Origin: Rhodopseudomonas palustris HaA2
Lineage (GTDB): Bacteria; Pseudomonadota; Alphaproteobacteria; Rhizobiales; Xanthobacteraceae
Length of the DNA: 64,000 bases
Direction: 5' to 3'
NCBI RefSeq assembly: GCF_000013365.1
Contig: NC_007778.1
Location: 3,286,001-3,350,000, forward strand
The notes beneath the pieces were generated by a model. The model was not told where the DNA came from. It searched no databases and saw only the letters and a list, made by a program, of their open reading frames with translations. Position numbers and translations under genes: made by a program. Below, piece after piece: positions 45,801-53,825 of this stretch. The first letter of the stretch is position 1, and each line of letters opens with the position of its first letter.

Positions 45801-48045
45801 TGACGCCGATCATCGCCGCAGTCGGCGCGACCGGCAGCACCAGCTTGCGCTCGACGGCGCGGCCGCCGGCCTCGCGCATCCGGATGAAGATCTGCGCCTC
45901 CTGCGGCCGGGTCGACGACGGCGGCTTCGGCAGGACCAACGGGAAGGTCGCGCTGCCGTTGTCGTCGGCTTCGGGCAGGTTCTCCAGCGGGGCGCGCTCG
46001 TTGCTGGTGGTCTCCGCGTCGGCGACGCCGAACTGGTAGCCGGGAAAACCGGGACGACTCGCGGCCGGCGCGACCAGCAGGTCGCCTTCCAGCGCCAGCC
46101 CGGAGGCCGGCGCGCCATACAGGAAGCGACCGTCGACCTTCAGTTCCACAGGAGCATCAGCTTTGATCTGCTTGTCCTTGGTGGAGATATCGAATTCGAT
46201 CCGGTCGGGGACGTAGTCCTCGACCATGAAGGTGGTCTCGCCGATGCTGGCGCCCTTCGGGTCGGTGAAGGCGCGCACCCGCCAGGTGCCGGTCGGCACC
46301 GCCGAGTTGAGCGCGACGTCGAGGCTGCGGCCGCCGGCGCCCTGATCGGACAGCACGGCGCGGCGGAATTCGACGCCGTCCGGCCGCTCGATCACCAGCG
46401 TCATCGGGCCGCCGACGAGCGCGTTGCCCTGGCCGTCGCGCAGCAGCGCGGTGAGATGCACGGTCTCGCTGCCGCGATAGACGCCGCGCTCGGCATAGAC
46501 GAAGGCGTCGGCGCCGGCCGGCACCGCGCGGCCGGTGACGCCGCGGTCGGACAGGTCGAAGGCGTTGGATTTGAGGCTGAGGAAGGCATAGTCGGCCTTC
46601 TCGCCGGTGACCGTCAGCAGTGCCGGCGACATCCCGCCCTCGCCGCGCGCCAGCCCGGCCTCGAACAGCACGTGGCCGGAGGCGTCGGTTTTGCGGGTGG
46701 CCAGAATCTCGTTGTTGCGGGCGATCAGCCGGACATCGGCTTTGCCGACCGGGTCGGTCGAGGCCAGCGAATTGACGAAGACGTGGATGCCGTCATTGCC
46801 GGAGAACGCGGTGACGCCGAGATCGGAGACGATGAACCATTGCGTCGCGAGCTGGCCGTCGTCGTCGGCATTGGCGACCGGCCCTTTCGGCGACGCGGTC
46901 ATCACATAGACGCCGGGTTGCAGGTCGCCGAGCACCTGATCCACCGCGAACGCGGTGGTGACGTCGGCATTGAGCGCCGCCGGCGCGGTGTCGAGTTCGC
47001 CCGACCACACCTTGACGCCGCGCTGGCTGCCGAGCTCGTCGAGCTGGTAGCGGCTCAGCGTGCGCTGGAAGTCGCTGTCGACCACGGTGTTGATCAAATT
47101 GCGGTCGCCGATCCGGAACACCTGCGCCGACACCGTGGGCGTGTTGACGCTGACGAGCGGAATGCCGCGCTGGCCGGTGCGCGGCAGCACATAGGCGCGG
47201 CCGGTGAAGCGCACCAGCGGCTTGCGGTCGCGGACATAGATGTTGAACTCGGCCGATTTCGGCAGCGTCTCCTTGACGGTCGACGGCAGTCCGGCGCGCA
47301 GATTGATGTTGTAGCGCTCGCCGTGCTTGAGCCCTTCGACGCAGAGCTGCTTGTCTTCGGAGGTCAGCGCCGGCTTGTCGGTGCCGGCCAGCGCCAAATA
47401 GGGCGCGAAGTCGGTGCGCTTGGCGAGGTCCTCGGAGAACTGGAAGCACGCCCGCGGCGACGCCGAATCCGAGTCGACGGTATAATCGAGCAGCCGGAAA
47501 CCGTGATCGTCGCGCAGCTTCTCGTATTGGCCGCGAACCTCGGCGACTTCGCGCAGGTCGAGCGACAGCCGCAGCGCATCCAGCGCCGGCCGCCACAGCC
47601 GCCGGTCGGCCATGGCGCGGCCGAGCACCGCCAGCGCCTCGGCCTCCTCGCCGGCATTGCCGGCGCGCTGATAGGCGAGATAGGCGGCGGTCGAGGCGCG
47701 CTCCAGCAGGAAGGTCCGTTCCGAGCTGGTCGGCGCCTTGATCTGGAACACGGTCTTGGCGAGTCGCAGCCAGTTGCTGCCGTCGGACGGATCGACGGTG
47801 GCGATCTGGCCCATGATCTGCAGCCCGGTGCGGTAGTCGCCGCGCTTGAAGGCGGCGTCGGCGTCGGTGCGCAGGCCCGCCGCCGGCTTGGCGATGGCGC
47901 CGGCCTCGCTCTTGATCTGGGCCTCGAGCTTGATCGCCGAATCCGCCAGATCGTCGCGTTTGAACGCCTTGTCGGCGGCCTGCGCGGTGGCCAGCCCGAG
48001 CGCCAGCGTGGCGCAAAGCGTGATGGCGCGAACCAAACCGATCAT
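42832..48045 (-). CDS. Bacterial alpha-2-macroglobulin with thioester motif
   Basis: 1737 residues. Signal peptide ITLCATLALGLATAQA with no lipobox Cys, so periplasmic rather than a lipoprotein like E. coli ECAM. After an N-terminal helical/TPR-like region come the MG domains (for example DRGVTGRAVPAGADAFVYAERGVYRGSETV, read in parts), the A2M segment with GTARVMAVAWTATKVGRANVDV, and the thioester motif C1289-S-E-Q1292 in YPFGCSEQIASRALP. The C-terminal alpha-helical thioester domain and receptor-like domain follow. These proteins trap foreign proteases in the periplasm; the paired PbpC repairs peptidoglycan. Translationally coupled to pbpC. Confidence 0.94.
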   Translation of the reverse strand: MIGLVRAITLCATLALGLATAQAADKAFKRDDLADSAIKLEAQIKSEAGAIAKPAAGLRTDADAAFKRGDYRTGLQIMGQIATVDPSDGSNWLRLAKTVFQIKAPTSSERTFLLERASTAAYLAYQRAGNAGEEAEALAVLGRAMADRRLWRPALDALRLSLDLREVAEVRGQYEKLRDDHGFRLLDYTVDSDSASPRACFQFSEDLAKRTDFAPYLALAGTDKPALTSEDKQLCVEGLKHGERYNINLRAGLPSTVKETLPKSAEFNIYVRDRKPLVRFTGRAYVLPRTGQRGIPLVSVNTPTVSAQVFRIGDRNLINTVVDSDFQRTLSRYQLDELGSQRGVKVWSGELDTAPAALNADVTTAFAVDQVLGDLQPGVYVMTASPKGPVANADDDGQLATQWFIVSDLGVTAFSGNDGIHVFVNSLASTDPVGKADVRLIARNNEILATRKTDASGHVLFEAGLARGEGGMSPALLTVTGEKADYAFLSLKSNAFDLSDRGVTGRAVPAGADAFVYAERGVYRGSETVHLTALLRDGQGNALVGGPMTLVIERPDGVEFRRAVLSDQGAGGRSLDVALNSAVPTGTWRVRAFTDPKGASIGETTFMVEDYVPDRIEFDISTKDKQIKADAPVELKVDGRFLYGAPASGLALEGDLLVAPAASRPGFPGYQFGVADAETTSNERAPLENLPEADDNGSATFPLVLPKPPSSTRPQEAQIFIRMREAGGRAVERKLVLPVAPTAAMIGVKPLFADKNVADGDAAKFEVAFVDPDGTALTRSGLRYELLKIESHYQWYRQNSSWDFEPVKSTKRVADGDLAVAPGQPGQLSFQPESGRYRLDVKTADADGPVTSVQFDVGWYSDGSADTPDLLETSVDKPEYASGDTMTVTVNARTAGLLTVNVLGDRLLTTQSVAVKQGTSQVKIPVGKDWGTGAYVVTTLRRPLDAAAQRMPGRAIGVQWVSIDRKARTLQVALSPPALVRPSTTLKLPVKLGGLAPGEDAKIVVAAVDVGILNLTNYKPPAPDDYYLGQRRMTSEIRDLYGQLIDGMQGTRGQIRSGGDGAGAELQGSPPTQKPLALYSGIVTVGADGSAEISFEIPEFAGTARVMAVAWTATKVGRANVDVTVRDPVVLTTTLPRFLRNGDRGTMAFDLDNVEGAPGDFTIKVTATGPVKFAGPASTTLKLAAKQRGSASLAVEAGGAGTAALDVAISGPNGLTLARHYALDVRPANQTLARRSIRTLAKQESLTLTSDMFADLVPGTGGVSLSVSLSTALDAATILKALDRYPFGCSEQIASRALPLLYVNDLAAGAHLAMDASADERIRTSIDRLLARQGSNGSFGLWSTGGDDAWLDAYVTDFLTRAREKNFVVPDVAFRSALDRIRNAVVNAEEPEKDGGRNLAYGLYVLARNGAAPIGDLRYLADTKLDKLATPIAKAQLAAALALVGDRARAERVYAVAAGDLAPKPVIQFGRVDYGSALRDAAALVSLASEGNAPKATLTTAVQRVEAARGLTPYTSTQENAWLVLAARALAKETMSLDINGSAAKSAVYRSYKADELRGQPIRIANTGDAPVQAVVTVSGSPVTPEPAASNGFKIERNYFTLSGEPADITKAKQNDRFAVVLTVTEAKPEYGHIMVADYLPAGLEIDNPHLVSSGDSGTLDWIENGEEPVNTEFRDDRFTAAIDRGTEDKAVFTVAYIVRAVSPGKYVLPQAIVEDMYNPSRYGRTGTGSVEVTKAK

Positions 48046-48357
48046 GTCGAACTCCCCTGCCGCGGACGTGCGCCGCGTTCCGAGACGAAAGCAAATGCCT
48101 GAAACAAATGCCTGAAAATGACGCGCCGATGGCCCCGCGTCCGCACCGCCGGGCGCCGCAGCCTAGCCGGATGACCGTGACGGTCCAATGTCTGCCGTCC
48201 GGTGTCTTGTATCGGGTCCATCAGATTCGCATCTTCGCGCGCCGGCGCGCCGAACACAACGCGCCGCCCCCCTTGGACGGCCGATCTCCGCAATTGGTTC
48301 GACGCGGTTGCCGCGGAAGCGGATTTTTTGTATCCGCGGTGCTAGAAAGTCCCCGAC

Positions 48358-48434
48358 GGTCCCATAGCTCAACTGGATAGAGTAGCGGATTTCTACTCCG
48401 CGGGTTGCAGGTTCGAATCCTGCTGGGATCGCCA
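48358..48434 (+). tRNA. tRNA-Arg (TCT)
   Basis: 77 nt. Acceptor GGTCCCA pairs with TGGGATC (one G-U), D arm AGCTCAACTGGATAGAGT, anticodon stem GCGGA/TCCGC with loop TTTCTAC giving TCT, T arm GCAGGTTCGAATCCTGC. CCA is encoded. The hairpin GCGGAT-TTTTTGT-ATCCGC lies 20 bases upstream. A small region of atypical composition begins directly after it. Confidence 0.96.
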
Positions 48435-48556
48435 CCTTATTCTCTAAGATCGCAATTCCCCCGTAATTCCGTTTTGTGGCTTTTACCGCAAATCTATGGT
48501 CATCAAGAATCTCATCGCAACAGCTTCCCAACGGCACCGGAACATTTGGATTGTAC

Positions 48557-49273
48557 ATGCAGCCCGATCAGCGTTATCGCCAAATTGGACGCCTGATAGA
48601 AATTGCTCCGCCGGCGCCTCGCAATGATAATTTGTCGCTGGAACTAATGCGCTGGGTAGGACAGGTGTCCGCAGTCATCGCGGACACGAAAAATTTGCTG
48701 CTGCAGGCTGAAATATCAATTGCGATTGACGGTTTACAGCATCCAGGCCGCGCGGATTCATTTCAGAAAATTATGATTACGCTATACAAGGCCCTGGGTG
48801 AAGCGGAACTGATTGCGCCTGCTGATGCGAAGGGCTCGTTTGTCCCCGTTGGTAATACATTCGATGCATTCTCTGCGGTTTCAAAGATACTGGGCTCGGC
48901 ACGTCACGACGTATTGCTCGTCGACCCATATCTGGACGATTCGGTCTTGGTCGACTTTGGAGGCTGCGCTCCGGAAGGCGTTCCGGTCCGCTTGTTAACA
49001 GACGAAGCCACTGTCAAACCCAGCCTTGCGCCGGCGGTAGCCCGTTGGAAGGTGCAGTACCCTTCTCGACCAGTCGAAGTTCGCTTATCGCCTGCGCGTA
49101 CGCTTCACGACCGAGCGATCTTTATTGACAATGCAATAGCTTGGACTGTCACTCAGTCACTAAAGGATCTTGCGAAAAGATCACCCGCCGAACTTGTACG
49201 GGTCGATGATACTGCTTCATTGAAGATCTCCGCGTACGACGCCCTTTGGCACGCAGCTCAACTTTGCCCTTGA
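48557..49273 (+). CDS. PLD-like domain protein in tRNA-adjacent low-GC region
   Basis: 238 residues from the ATG at 48557 (a GTG at 48476 would add 27). The N-terminal 90 residues are helical with no known motif. The C-terminal part looks like a phospholipase-D/nuclease fold: DVLLVDPYLDDSVLVDF at 118-134 and an H184-x-R186-x4-D191 motif in RTLHDRAIFID, followed by SLKDLAK. This is the HKD-type motif with Arg in place of Lys, seen in PLD-like proteins of accessory regions with the order LHDR...SLKDLG. Only one half-site is present, so a dimer would be needed for a standard PLD active site. Codon use is clearly less GC-biased than in neighbours. Confidence 0.65.
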   Translation: MQPDQRYRQIGRLIEIAPPAPRNDNLSLELMRWVGQVSAVIADTKNLLLQAEISIAIDGLQHPGRADSFQKIMITLYKALGEAELIAPADAKGSFVPVGNTFDAFSAVSKILGSARHDVLLVDPYLDDSVLVDFGGCAPEGVPVRLLTDEATVKPSLAPAVARWKVQYPSRPVEVRLSPARTLHDRAIFIDNAIAWTVTQSLKDLAKRSPAELVRVDDTASLKISAYDALWHAAQLCP

Positions 49274-49290
49274 GAAAGACAAGACACACC

Positions 49291-49485
49291 ATGACTGAAG
49301 AAATCACAGATGGAAGCGTAGTTCGTCTTAAATCAGGGGGCCCCTCAATGACGGTGAAATGGGTTGGCGAGAACGGACTCGGCGAGCATGGGGCACTCTG
49401 TCAGTGGTTCGTTCAAGACAAAGCTCCGTGGAAGGCCGAGGAAAAGCTATTTCCATTGTCTTCCTTGAAATTGCTTGAACCATAG
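49291..49485 (+). CDS. DUF2158 (YodC-like) small protein
   Basis: 64 residues starting 17 bases after the PLD-like gene. The DUF2158 pattern is present: GSVVRLKSGGPSMTVKWV, then CQWFVQDK, and an acidic/hydrophobic end with LFPLSSLKLLEP. Such proteins are small beta-rich domains of unknown function, frequent in mobile or accessory DNA. Composition is low-GC like the upstream gene, and the two probably form one transcript. After it, 49486-49657 holds no gene. Confidence 0.75.
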   Translation: MTEEITDGSVVRLKSGGPSMTVKWVGENGLGEHGALCQWFVQDKAPWKAEEKLFPLSSLKLLEP

Positions 49486-49657
49486 AGATTGAAGACGCTG
49501 ACACATCTGACGGGAATCGATCTGCGGGCCGTACTCGCCGCCCCATGGCGAGACCAATAGGCTACTACCGCGCCAACCGCAGCACCGCACGAACGATAGT
49601 TGACCTTCACCACTCACGCCGTGCACATTTCGTTGGTGTAATTACTCCCTTCTACTA

Positions 49658-50101
49658 CTAGCTCACCGGCACCCTCGGCTTCCGCTTCCTCACCACCGGC
49701 GCCACCGCCGCTGGCGCAACCGGCTGCAGCGTCACCACCACCGGGTTCGGCTTGTGATCCATCGCGGCCCCCGTCGCCGCGTCGACGCCCATGCCGACGA
49801 CGCCGCCGAGCAGGATGTTGCCGGCAAAGCCGGCGCCGCCGCCGCCGGAGATTTCGCGGGTCAGCGGGATGATCTGCGGCTGGTAGCCTTCTTTGCTGAG
49901 GCTGACGGTGATGTCGGCGTTGCGGTTGACCTCGACGACGCAGGGCGTGACGCAGGAGAACGGGGCATCGGTGCCTGCGACATTGGCCAGCGCGCCGGAC
50001 GGCGTGCTGGCGATCGAGATGGTTTCGGTGGTGCCGCGCGTCACCGACGCGCAGCCCGACAGCAGCAATGCGGCCGAAACCGCGCCAATCCACAAGCGCA
50101 T
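49658..50101 (-). CDS. Lipoprotein with PEGA-like domain
   Basis: 147 residues. The signal peptide ends in a canonical lipobox (LLLSGC, Cys17), so the protein is lipid-anchored. The next part reads like a PEGA-type beta-repeat (ISIASTPSGALANVAGTDAPFSC, then CVVEVNRNADITVSLSKEGYQPQ), followed by a Gly-rich hydrophobic stretch (GGGGAGFAGNILLGGVVGMGVDAATGA) and a basic C-terminus (RKRKPRVPVS). No specific function is known. Single gene, convergent with the DUF2158 gene. Confidence 0.75.
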   Translation of the reverse strand: MRLWIGAVSAALLLSGCASVTRGTTETISIASTPSGALANVAGTDAPFSCVTPCVVEVNRNADITVSLSKEGYQPQIIPLTREISGGGGAGFAGNILLGGVVGMGVDAATGAAMDHKPNPVVVTLQPVAPAAVAPVVRKRKPRVPVS

Positions 50102-50287
50102 CCTAATCCCCCTGTTACCGGCGCACCAAAGCGCAACGTTTCAGAGGGAATTCAAGCCCGCGCCGCCGGCGGAGGCCGCAGATGAGACGCAGGGTCAAAG
50201 GTCTTTGCATTGTCCACACGGCCGACGTGACCGTCGATGTGCCAACGTCGGGCGTGGCCGCCCTCGCCTCGCCCGTAACGGCGCGCC

Positions 50288-51031
50288 TCAGTCCAGCAGC
50301 CAGCGCAGCGAATGGCGCAGGCGCTTTGTGCCGTCGGTCTCGAACCAGCTTCCGTGGGCGAAGATCACGCGCTCCGGTGCCCACCCCAACAGATGGCGCG
50401 CGGCGTCTTTGGTGGCGTCGCGCTGCCGGTTCATCGCGAAGCGATAATGCGCAGGCGCCATGCCGTCGGGCGCCGTCGCGCCCGCCAGCCACGCCAGCGG
50501 ACGCGCCACCGGGCCGAGCTTCGCGGGCTCGAGGTTCTCGACGAAATCGGTCAGGATCAGCGTCTTGCTGGCGCGATGAAAGAACGCGACTTCGTTGACG
50601 CCGAAGCCGCCGGTGATCAGCAACTGGTCGAGATCGGCGGACCATGCGCCGGGCGGCGATTCGCCGAGGTCCTGGTCCAGCACCACGCCCGACTTGATCA
50701 CGGGCGCGCGCGTCCGCAGGCCCGGGACGGCCCAGGTCTTCGCATCCGGACAGCGGTCTTTCCACTCCTTCACGAACTGCCAGTGCGCGACGTTCGGCGC
50801 GACCAGATGCGCAATCGGCCCGAGACGCTCGATCGCGGCTTTCAGATCATCGGAATAGCTTGTCGGCGAATGCAGCCAGACTTCGCCCGACGCCAGCCGA
50901 ACCACGGTCATCCGCACCGGAACCTCCAGCCCCATCGCGCTGAGCGGGCCGCTGTCGACGATCCAGATATCCTCGGCCACCGGCTTCAACGTGTCGGTCG
51001 GCTGATAGGCGACGGCGTGCGGCTCGGGCAT
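50288..51031 (-). CDS. DUF4336 domain protein (metallo-beta-lactamase-like)
   Basis: 247 residues. Family features: DIWIVDSGPLSAMGLEVPVRMTVVRL, VWLHSPTSYSDDLKAAIERLGPIAHLVAPNVAHWQFVKEWKDRCPDAKTW (in parts) and VIFAHGSWFETDG near the end. The layout is that of metallo-beta-lactamase folds, but the HxHxDH metal motif is absent; VAPNVAHW occupies the corresponding place, so hydrolase activity is doubtful. Function unknown. It diverges from the DUF3833 gene, 159 bases apart, suggesting a shared regulatory region. Confidence 0.8.
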   Translation of the reverse strand: MPEPHAVAYQPTDTLKPVAEDIWIVDSGPLSAMGLEVPVRMTVVRLASGEVWLHSPTSYSDDLKAAIERLGPIAHLVAPNVAHWQFVKEWKDRCPDAKTWAVPGLRTRAPVIKSGVVLDQDLGESPPGAWSADLDQLLITGGFGVNEVAFFHRASKTLILTDFVENLEPAKLGPVARPLAWLAGATAPDGMAPAHYRFAMNRQRDATKDAARHLLGWAPERVIFAHGSWFETDGTKRLRHSLRWLLD

Positions 51032-51190
51032 CGCGTGCTCTTTCGTCGGGTTCGGGTCGGCGGTGGCCGCGGATCGGCCATTGCTCTTGCTGGCTCCAAG
51101 GCGCTCCCGACCTTTTCGTTCCAGAACCTCGCGGCGCGGCGGAACAGCATCGACAGATCAGGGTTCGTGTCCCGCAACGGAGGAGACGAC

Positions 51191-51670
51191 ATGTCCATCG
51201 ACGATTTCAAAGGGACTACGCCGGCGTTCCTGCCCGAGGAATTCTTCGACGGCCGGCTGGAAGGCTGGGGCGTGCTGGAGAGCCTGATCGGCGGGCTGCA
51301 GAAGCGCAGCACCATCGAGGCCGAGGGCCGATGGGACGAGCAGACCCAATCGGTGCATTTCACCGAGACCTACCGGTTCGACGATGGCCACGTCGACACG
51401 CTGCACTGGACCATCCGCAAGCTCGCGCCGGGCCGCTACAGCGGCGCCGAACCGCGGCTCGACGGCGAGGCCCAAGGCGAACAGGCCGGCTGCGCCTTCC
51501 ATTGGCAATACACCCGCGACACGCCGCAGCCGGACGGCTCGACCACCAGGCTCAATTTCGACGACTGGTTCTACCGGATCGACGAAAGCGCCTGCATGGT
51601 GCGCGGCAGCGCCGGCCGCGCCGGCATTCCGTTTGCGACCGCGCATGTGACCTATCGCAAGCTGACATGA
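51191..51670 (+). CDS. DUF3833 family protein
   Basis: 159 residues with AGGAG before the ATG. The DUF3833 pattern is clear: PEEFFDGRLEGWGVLE, FTETYRFDDGHVDTLHWTI, GRYSGAEPRLDGEAQGEQAG and LNFDDWFYRIDESACMVRGSAGRAGI. It looks like a lipocalin-like beta-barrel. No signal peptide is seen. In many gammaproteobacteria this family is encoded beside DUF1365, CFA-type and FAD oxidoreductase genes; here that trio is 23 kb away. Function unknown; involvement in membrane lipid modification is inference. Confidence 0.8.
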   Translation: MSIDDFKGTTPAFLPEEFFDGRLEGWGVLESLIGGLQKRSTIEAEGRWDEQTQSVHFTETYRFDDGHVDTLHWTIRKLAPGRYSGAEPRLDGEAQGEQAGCAFHWQYTRDTPQPDGSTTRLNFDDWFYRIDESACMVRGSAGRAGIPFATAHVTYRKLT

Positions 51671-51682
51671 GGCGAGCTTGTA

Positions 51683-52591
51683 TCACCGCTCCGTGCTGAT
51701 CGCCGGAGCCGACCCTGCCCGCGCCGCGTCGAGATGCGGCGCGAGGATCTCCTTCACCACGCGGCGCTTGTCGCGCATCACCTCGGGCTCGCCCATCTGG
51801 CCGACTTCGTGCAGCCAGGAGCCGCACCATTGCAGCGGGCCGTCATAGGTGCCGATGCCGTCGCAATACGGCACGAAGCGCGATGGCGATTGTTCGAGCT
51901 TGCCGAGTTCGTACCGGCTGAACACCGGCCCCCAATTGGCGCCGCCGGTGTCGAGCCCGATGAACCAGTCCTGACCGAAATCGAGCGCGAGGTCGCGCAC
52001 CGCGCCGAACCGCATCATCGTGAAGCCGGCCCACAGAAACCAGCGGCCGTTGTCCGGCTCGGCGAAGCGGACGTAGCCGTAGATGTCCTGCGCCGCCAGC
52101 GGCGCGAACGGATCGTCGGGCGCGGTCGGAAACAGGTCGTGATCGAGCAGCCCGAACGCTTCCGGCGCGCCCGGCCGCAGCACATTGTGCCAGATCCAGT
52201 TCAGCGCGATGCCGTGCGAGCGGCTGCTCTTCTTCCACGGGTTCTCCGGGGCGCGCAGATAAGCGACGCCGTGCTCCGCGGCGACGCGTTCGATCTGTCG
52301 CGCGACCTCGTCCTCCGGCGAATTGTCGACCACGACATACAACGTCTCGGGAAAGAAATGCCGCAGCAGCGTCGCCTGCAGGTCGATCGCCTCCGGGTCC
52401 CTATAGGCAACCGTCACCAGCACCTTGCGGCCGGTGATGGTCCGCGCCACGGCGGCGGGATCGCCGACCAACGCCGGCGCGCGGCGATACTGCCGGTCGA
52501 TCCAGCGATAGCGCGCGGTCTTGAGGCCGTGCGACAGCGGCCGCAATCGCTTCCAGTCCGCCCAGGTGTATTCGCTCAACGGCTTCGGCAT
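51683..52591 (-). CDS. Glycosyltransferase-like protein
   Basis: 302 residues from the ATG at 52591; a GTG at 52657 directly after the waaG stop would add 22 low-complexity residues. VLVTVAYRDPEAIDLQATLLRHFFPETLYVVVDNSPEDE resembles the nucleotide-binding half of a GT-A fold (in parts), and GLLDHDLFP gives a DxD-like motif. It ends in a plausible acceptor region (GLDTGGANWGPVFSRYELG). No membrane segment. It follows the WaaG-like gene on the same strand, so a role in LPS core or another surface glycan is likely but not proven. Confidence 0.65.
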   Translation of the reverse strand: MPKPLSEYTWADWKRLRPLSHGLKTARYRWIDRQYRRAPALVGDPAAVARTITGRKVLVTVAYRDPEAIDLQATLLRHFFPETLYVVVDNSPEDEVARQIERVAAEHGVAYLRAPENPWKKSSRSHGIALNWIWHNVLRPGAPEAFGLLDHDLFPTAPDDPFAPLAAQDIYGYVRFAEPDNGRWFLWAGFTMMRFGAVRDLALDFGQDWFIGLDTGGANWGPVFSRYELGKLEQSPSRFVPYCDGIGTYDGPLQWCGSWLHEVGQMGEPEVMRDKRRVVKEILAPHLDAARAGSAPAISTER

Positions 52592-52657
52592 GCTGTCGTC
52601 CGCAACGCTTTCAGGTGAATCGGCGGCCCGCGCGGCCGCGGCAGTCGTCGCGCGCAC

Positions 52658-53779
52658 TCATCGGCCGTCGGCCAGAAGCTGCGGGTTCTCGATGATGTCG
52701 GCGGCCCTGTCGAGTCCGCGATACAGATCCTCGGCCAGGCCGTAGGCGATGCCGTTCGCGCTCCAGCGGTCGCGCTGCACCGCAGGCGCCGCCGCGGCCA
52801 GGGCCGCGGTCAGCGCCTCCTCGGTGAACGGCGTCGAAATCACCTGCCCCGCCTTCGCCTTGACGACGTGGGCCGCGTAGCCGCAATCGGCCGTGGTGAT
52901 CACCGGCAGGCCGTTGATCAGGCTTTCGAGGATCACGGTGCCGGTGGTGTCGTAGCGCGCCGGGTGCACCAACAGATCCGCCGCCGCCATCAGTTCCGGG
53001 ATGTCGGCTCGGAAGCCGAGCAGGTGAACGCGGTCGGCGACGCCGACGCCGCGGGCCCAGCTCAGCACCTGCCCGGCCTGCTTGCTGCCCTGCTTGATTC
53101 CGGCAACCGCCAGTCGGACCTCCGGCAGCGGCCGCATCGCCGTCAACGTCCGATCCAGCCCCTTGACGCTCGGCTGGTTGGCGATCGAGAGCCAGAGCTG
53201 ATCCGAAGCCGCAATGCCCAGGCCCTCGCGCAGCCGCTCGCGGGTGCCGTCGGTGCGATACTCGGGATGCCGCCGCCCGAGATCGATGGTCGGCGGCAGG
53301 ACCTCGACGCGGTCGGGTTCGGTCGACCAGACGCTGCGATAGTCGCGCGCCTGATTGTCGCTCAGCAGCATGCAGACCGTCGCCAGCCCCTGCCTGAAAC
53401 TGTCGGCTTCGAGCAGCAACTGAATCCGTCGGCGCGCGCTCCATCGCGCCAGCCAGCCGACGCGGCGCGCCGCGAGGCACGGATCGGCGCAATACAGCAC
53501 GTCGAGGCCGAGCAGCTTGCCGAACCCGACCACCCGATCGAACCGGCCCGCGCAGCGCGCGACCACCGCCTCGGCGAATTTCAGGTCGCGGCGGTGATTG
53601 CTGACGGCGCGGTTGGGCAGCAATTCGACGTTGAGGCCGGCCGGGATGTCGCCCTTGCAGCGCTCGGCGAAGATCGTCACCTCGTGACCACGCGCCGCGA
53701 GCCGCGCCGCGATCGCCATGCAGTCGCGCTGCAGACCACCGGCGGAAAACAACGTGACGATGGCGAACGCAATTTTCAT
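52658..53779 (-). CDS. waaG: WaaG-like GT4 glycosyltransferase (LPS core)
   Basis: 373 residues. The sequence follows E. coli WaaG along its length: GGLQRD near the N-terminus (14-19), ARGHEVTIFAE, ISNHRRDLKF-like VSNHRRD, RVVGFGKLLGLDVLYCADPC, LLSDNQARDYRSVW, VLPPTIDLGRRHPEY, and the donor-site region ELMAAADLLVHPARYDTTGTVILESLINGLPVITT. WaaG adds the first hexose to the heptose of the LPS inner core. The first Glu of the EX7E motif is Asp here. The sugar used is unknown. Partner glycosyltransferase follows downstream. Confidence 0.85.
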   Translation of the reverse strand: MKIAFAIVTLFSAGGLQRDCMAIAARLAARGHEVTIFAERCKGDIPAGLNVELLPNRAVSNHRRDLKFAEAVVARCAGRFDRVVGFGKLLGLDVLYCADPCLAARRVGWLARWSARRRIQLLLEADSFRQGLATVCMLLSDNQARDYRSVWSTEPDRVEVLPPTIDLGRRHPEYRTDGTRERLREGLGIAASDQLWLSIANQPSVKGLDRTLTAMRPLPEVRLAVAGIKQGSKQAGQVLSWARGVGVADRVHLLGFRADIPELMAAADLLVHPARYDTTGTVILESLINGLPVITTADCGYAAHVVKAKAGQVISTPFTEEALTAALAAAAPAVQRDRWSANGIAYGLAEDLYRGLDRAADIIENPQLLADGR

Positions 53780-53825
53780 CGATCGACTTTCGAAGCGGCG
53801 GCGACGCCGGAAGCGTGAGGGTTGC

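Noticed and set aside
49486..49657. attR-like duplicate of the tRNA-Arg 3' end
   Set aside because: I scanned by eye for the last 20 bases of the tRNA down to 50 kb and found no convincing copy, so no attachment site is claimed.
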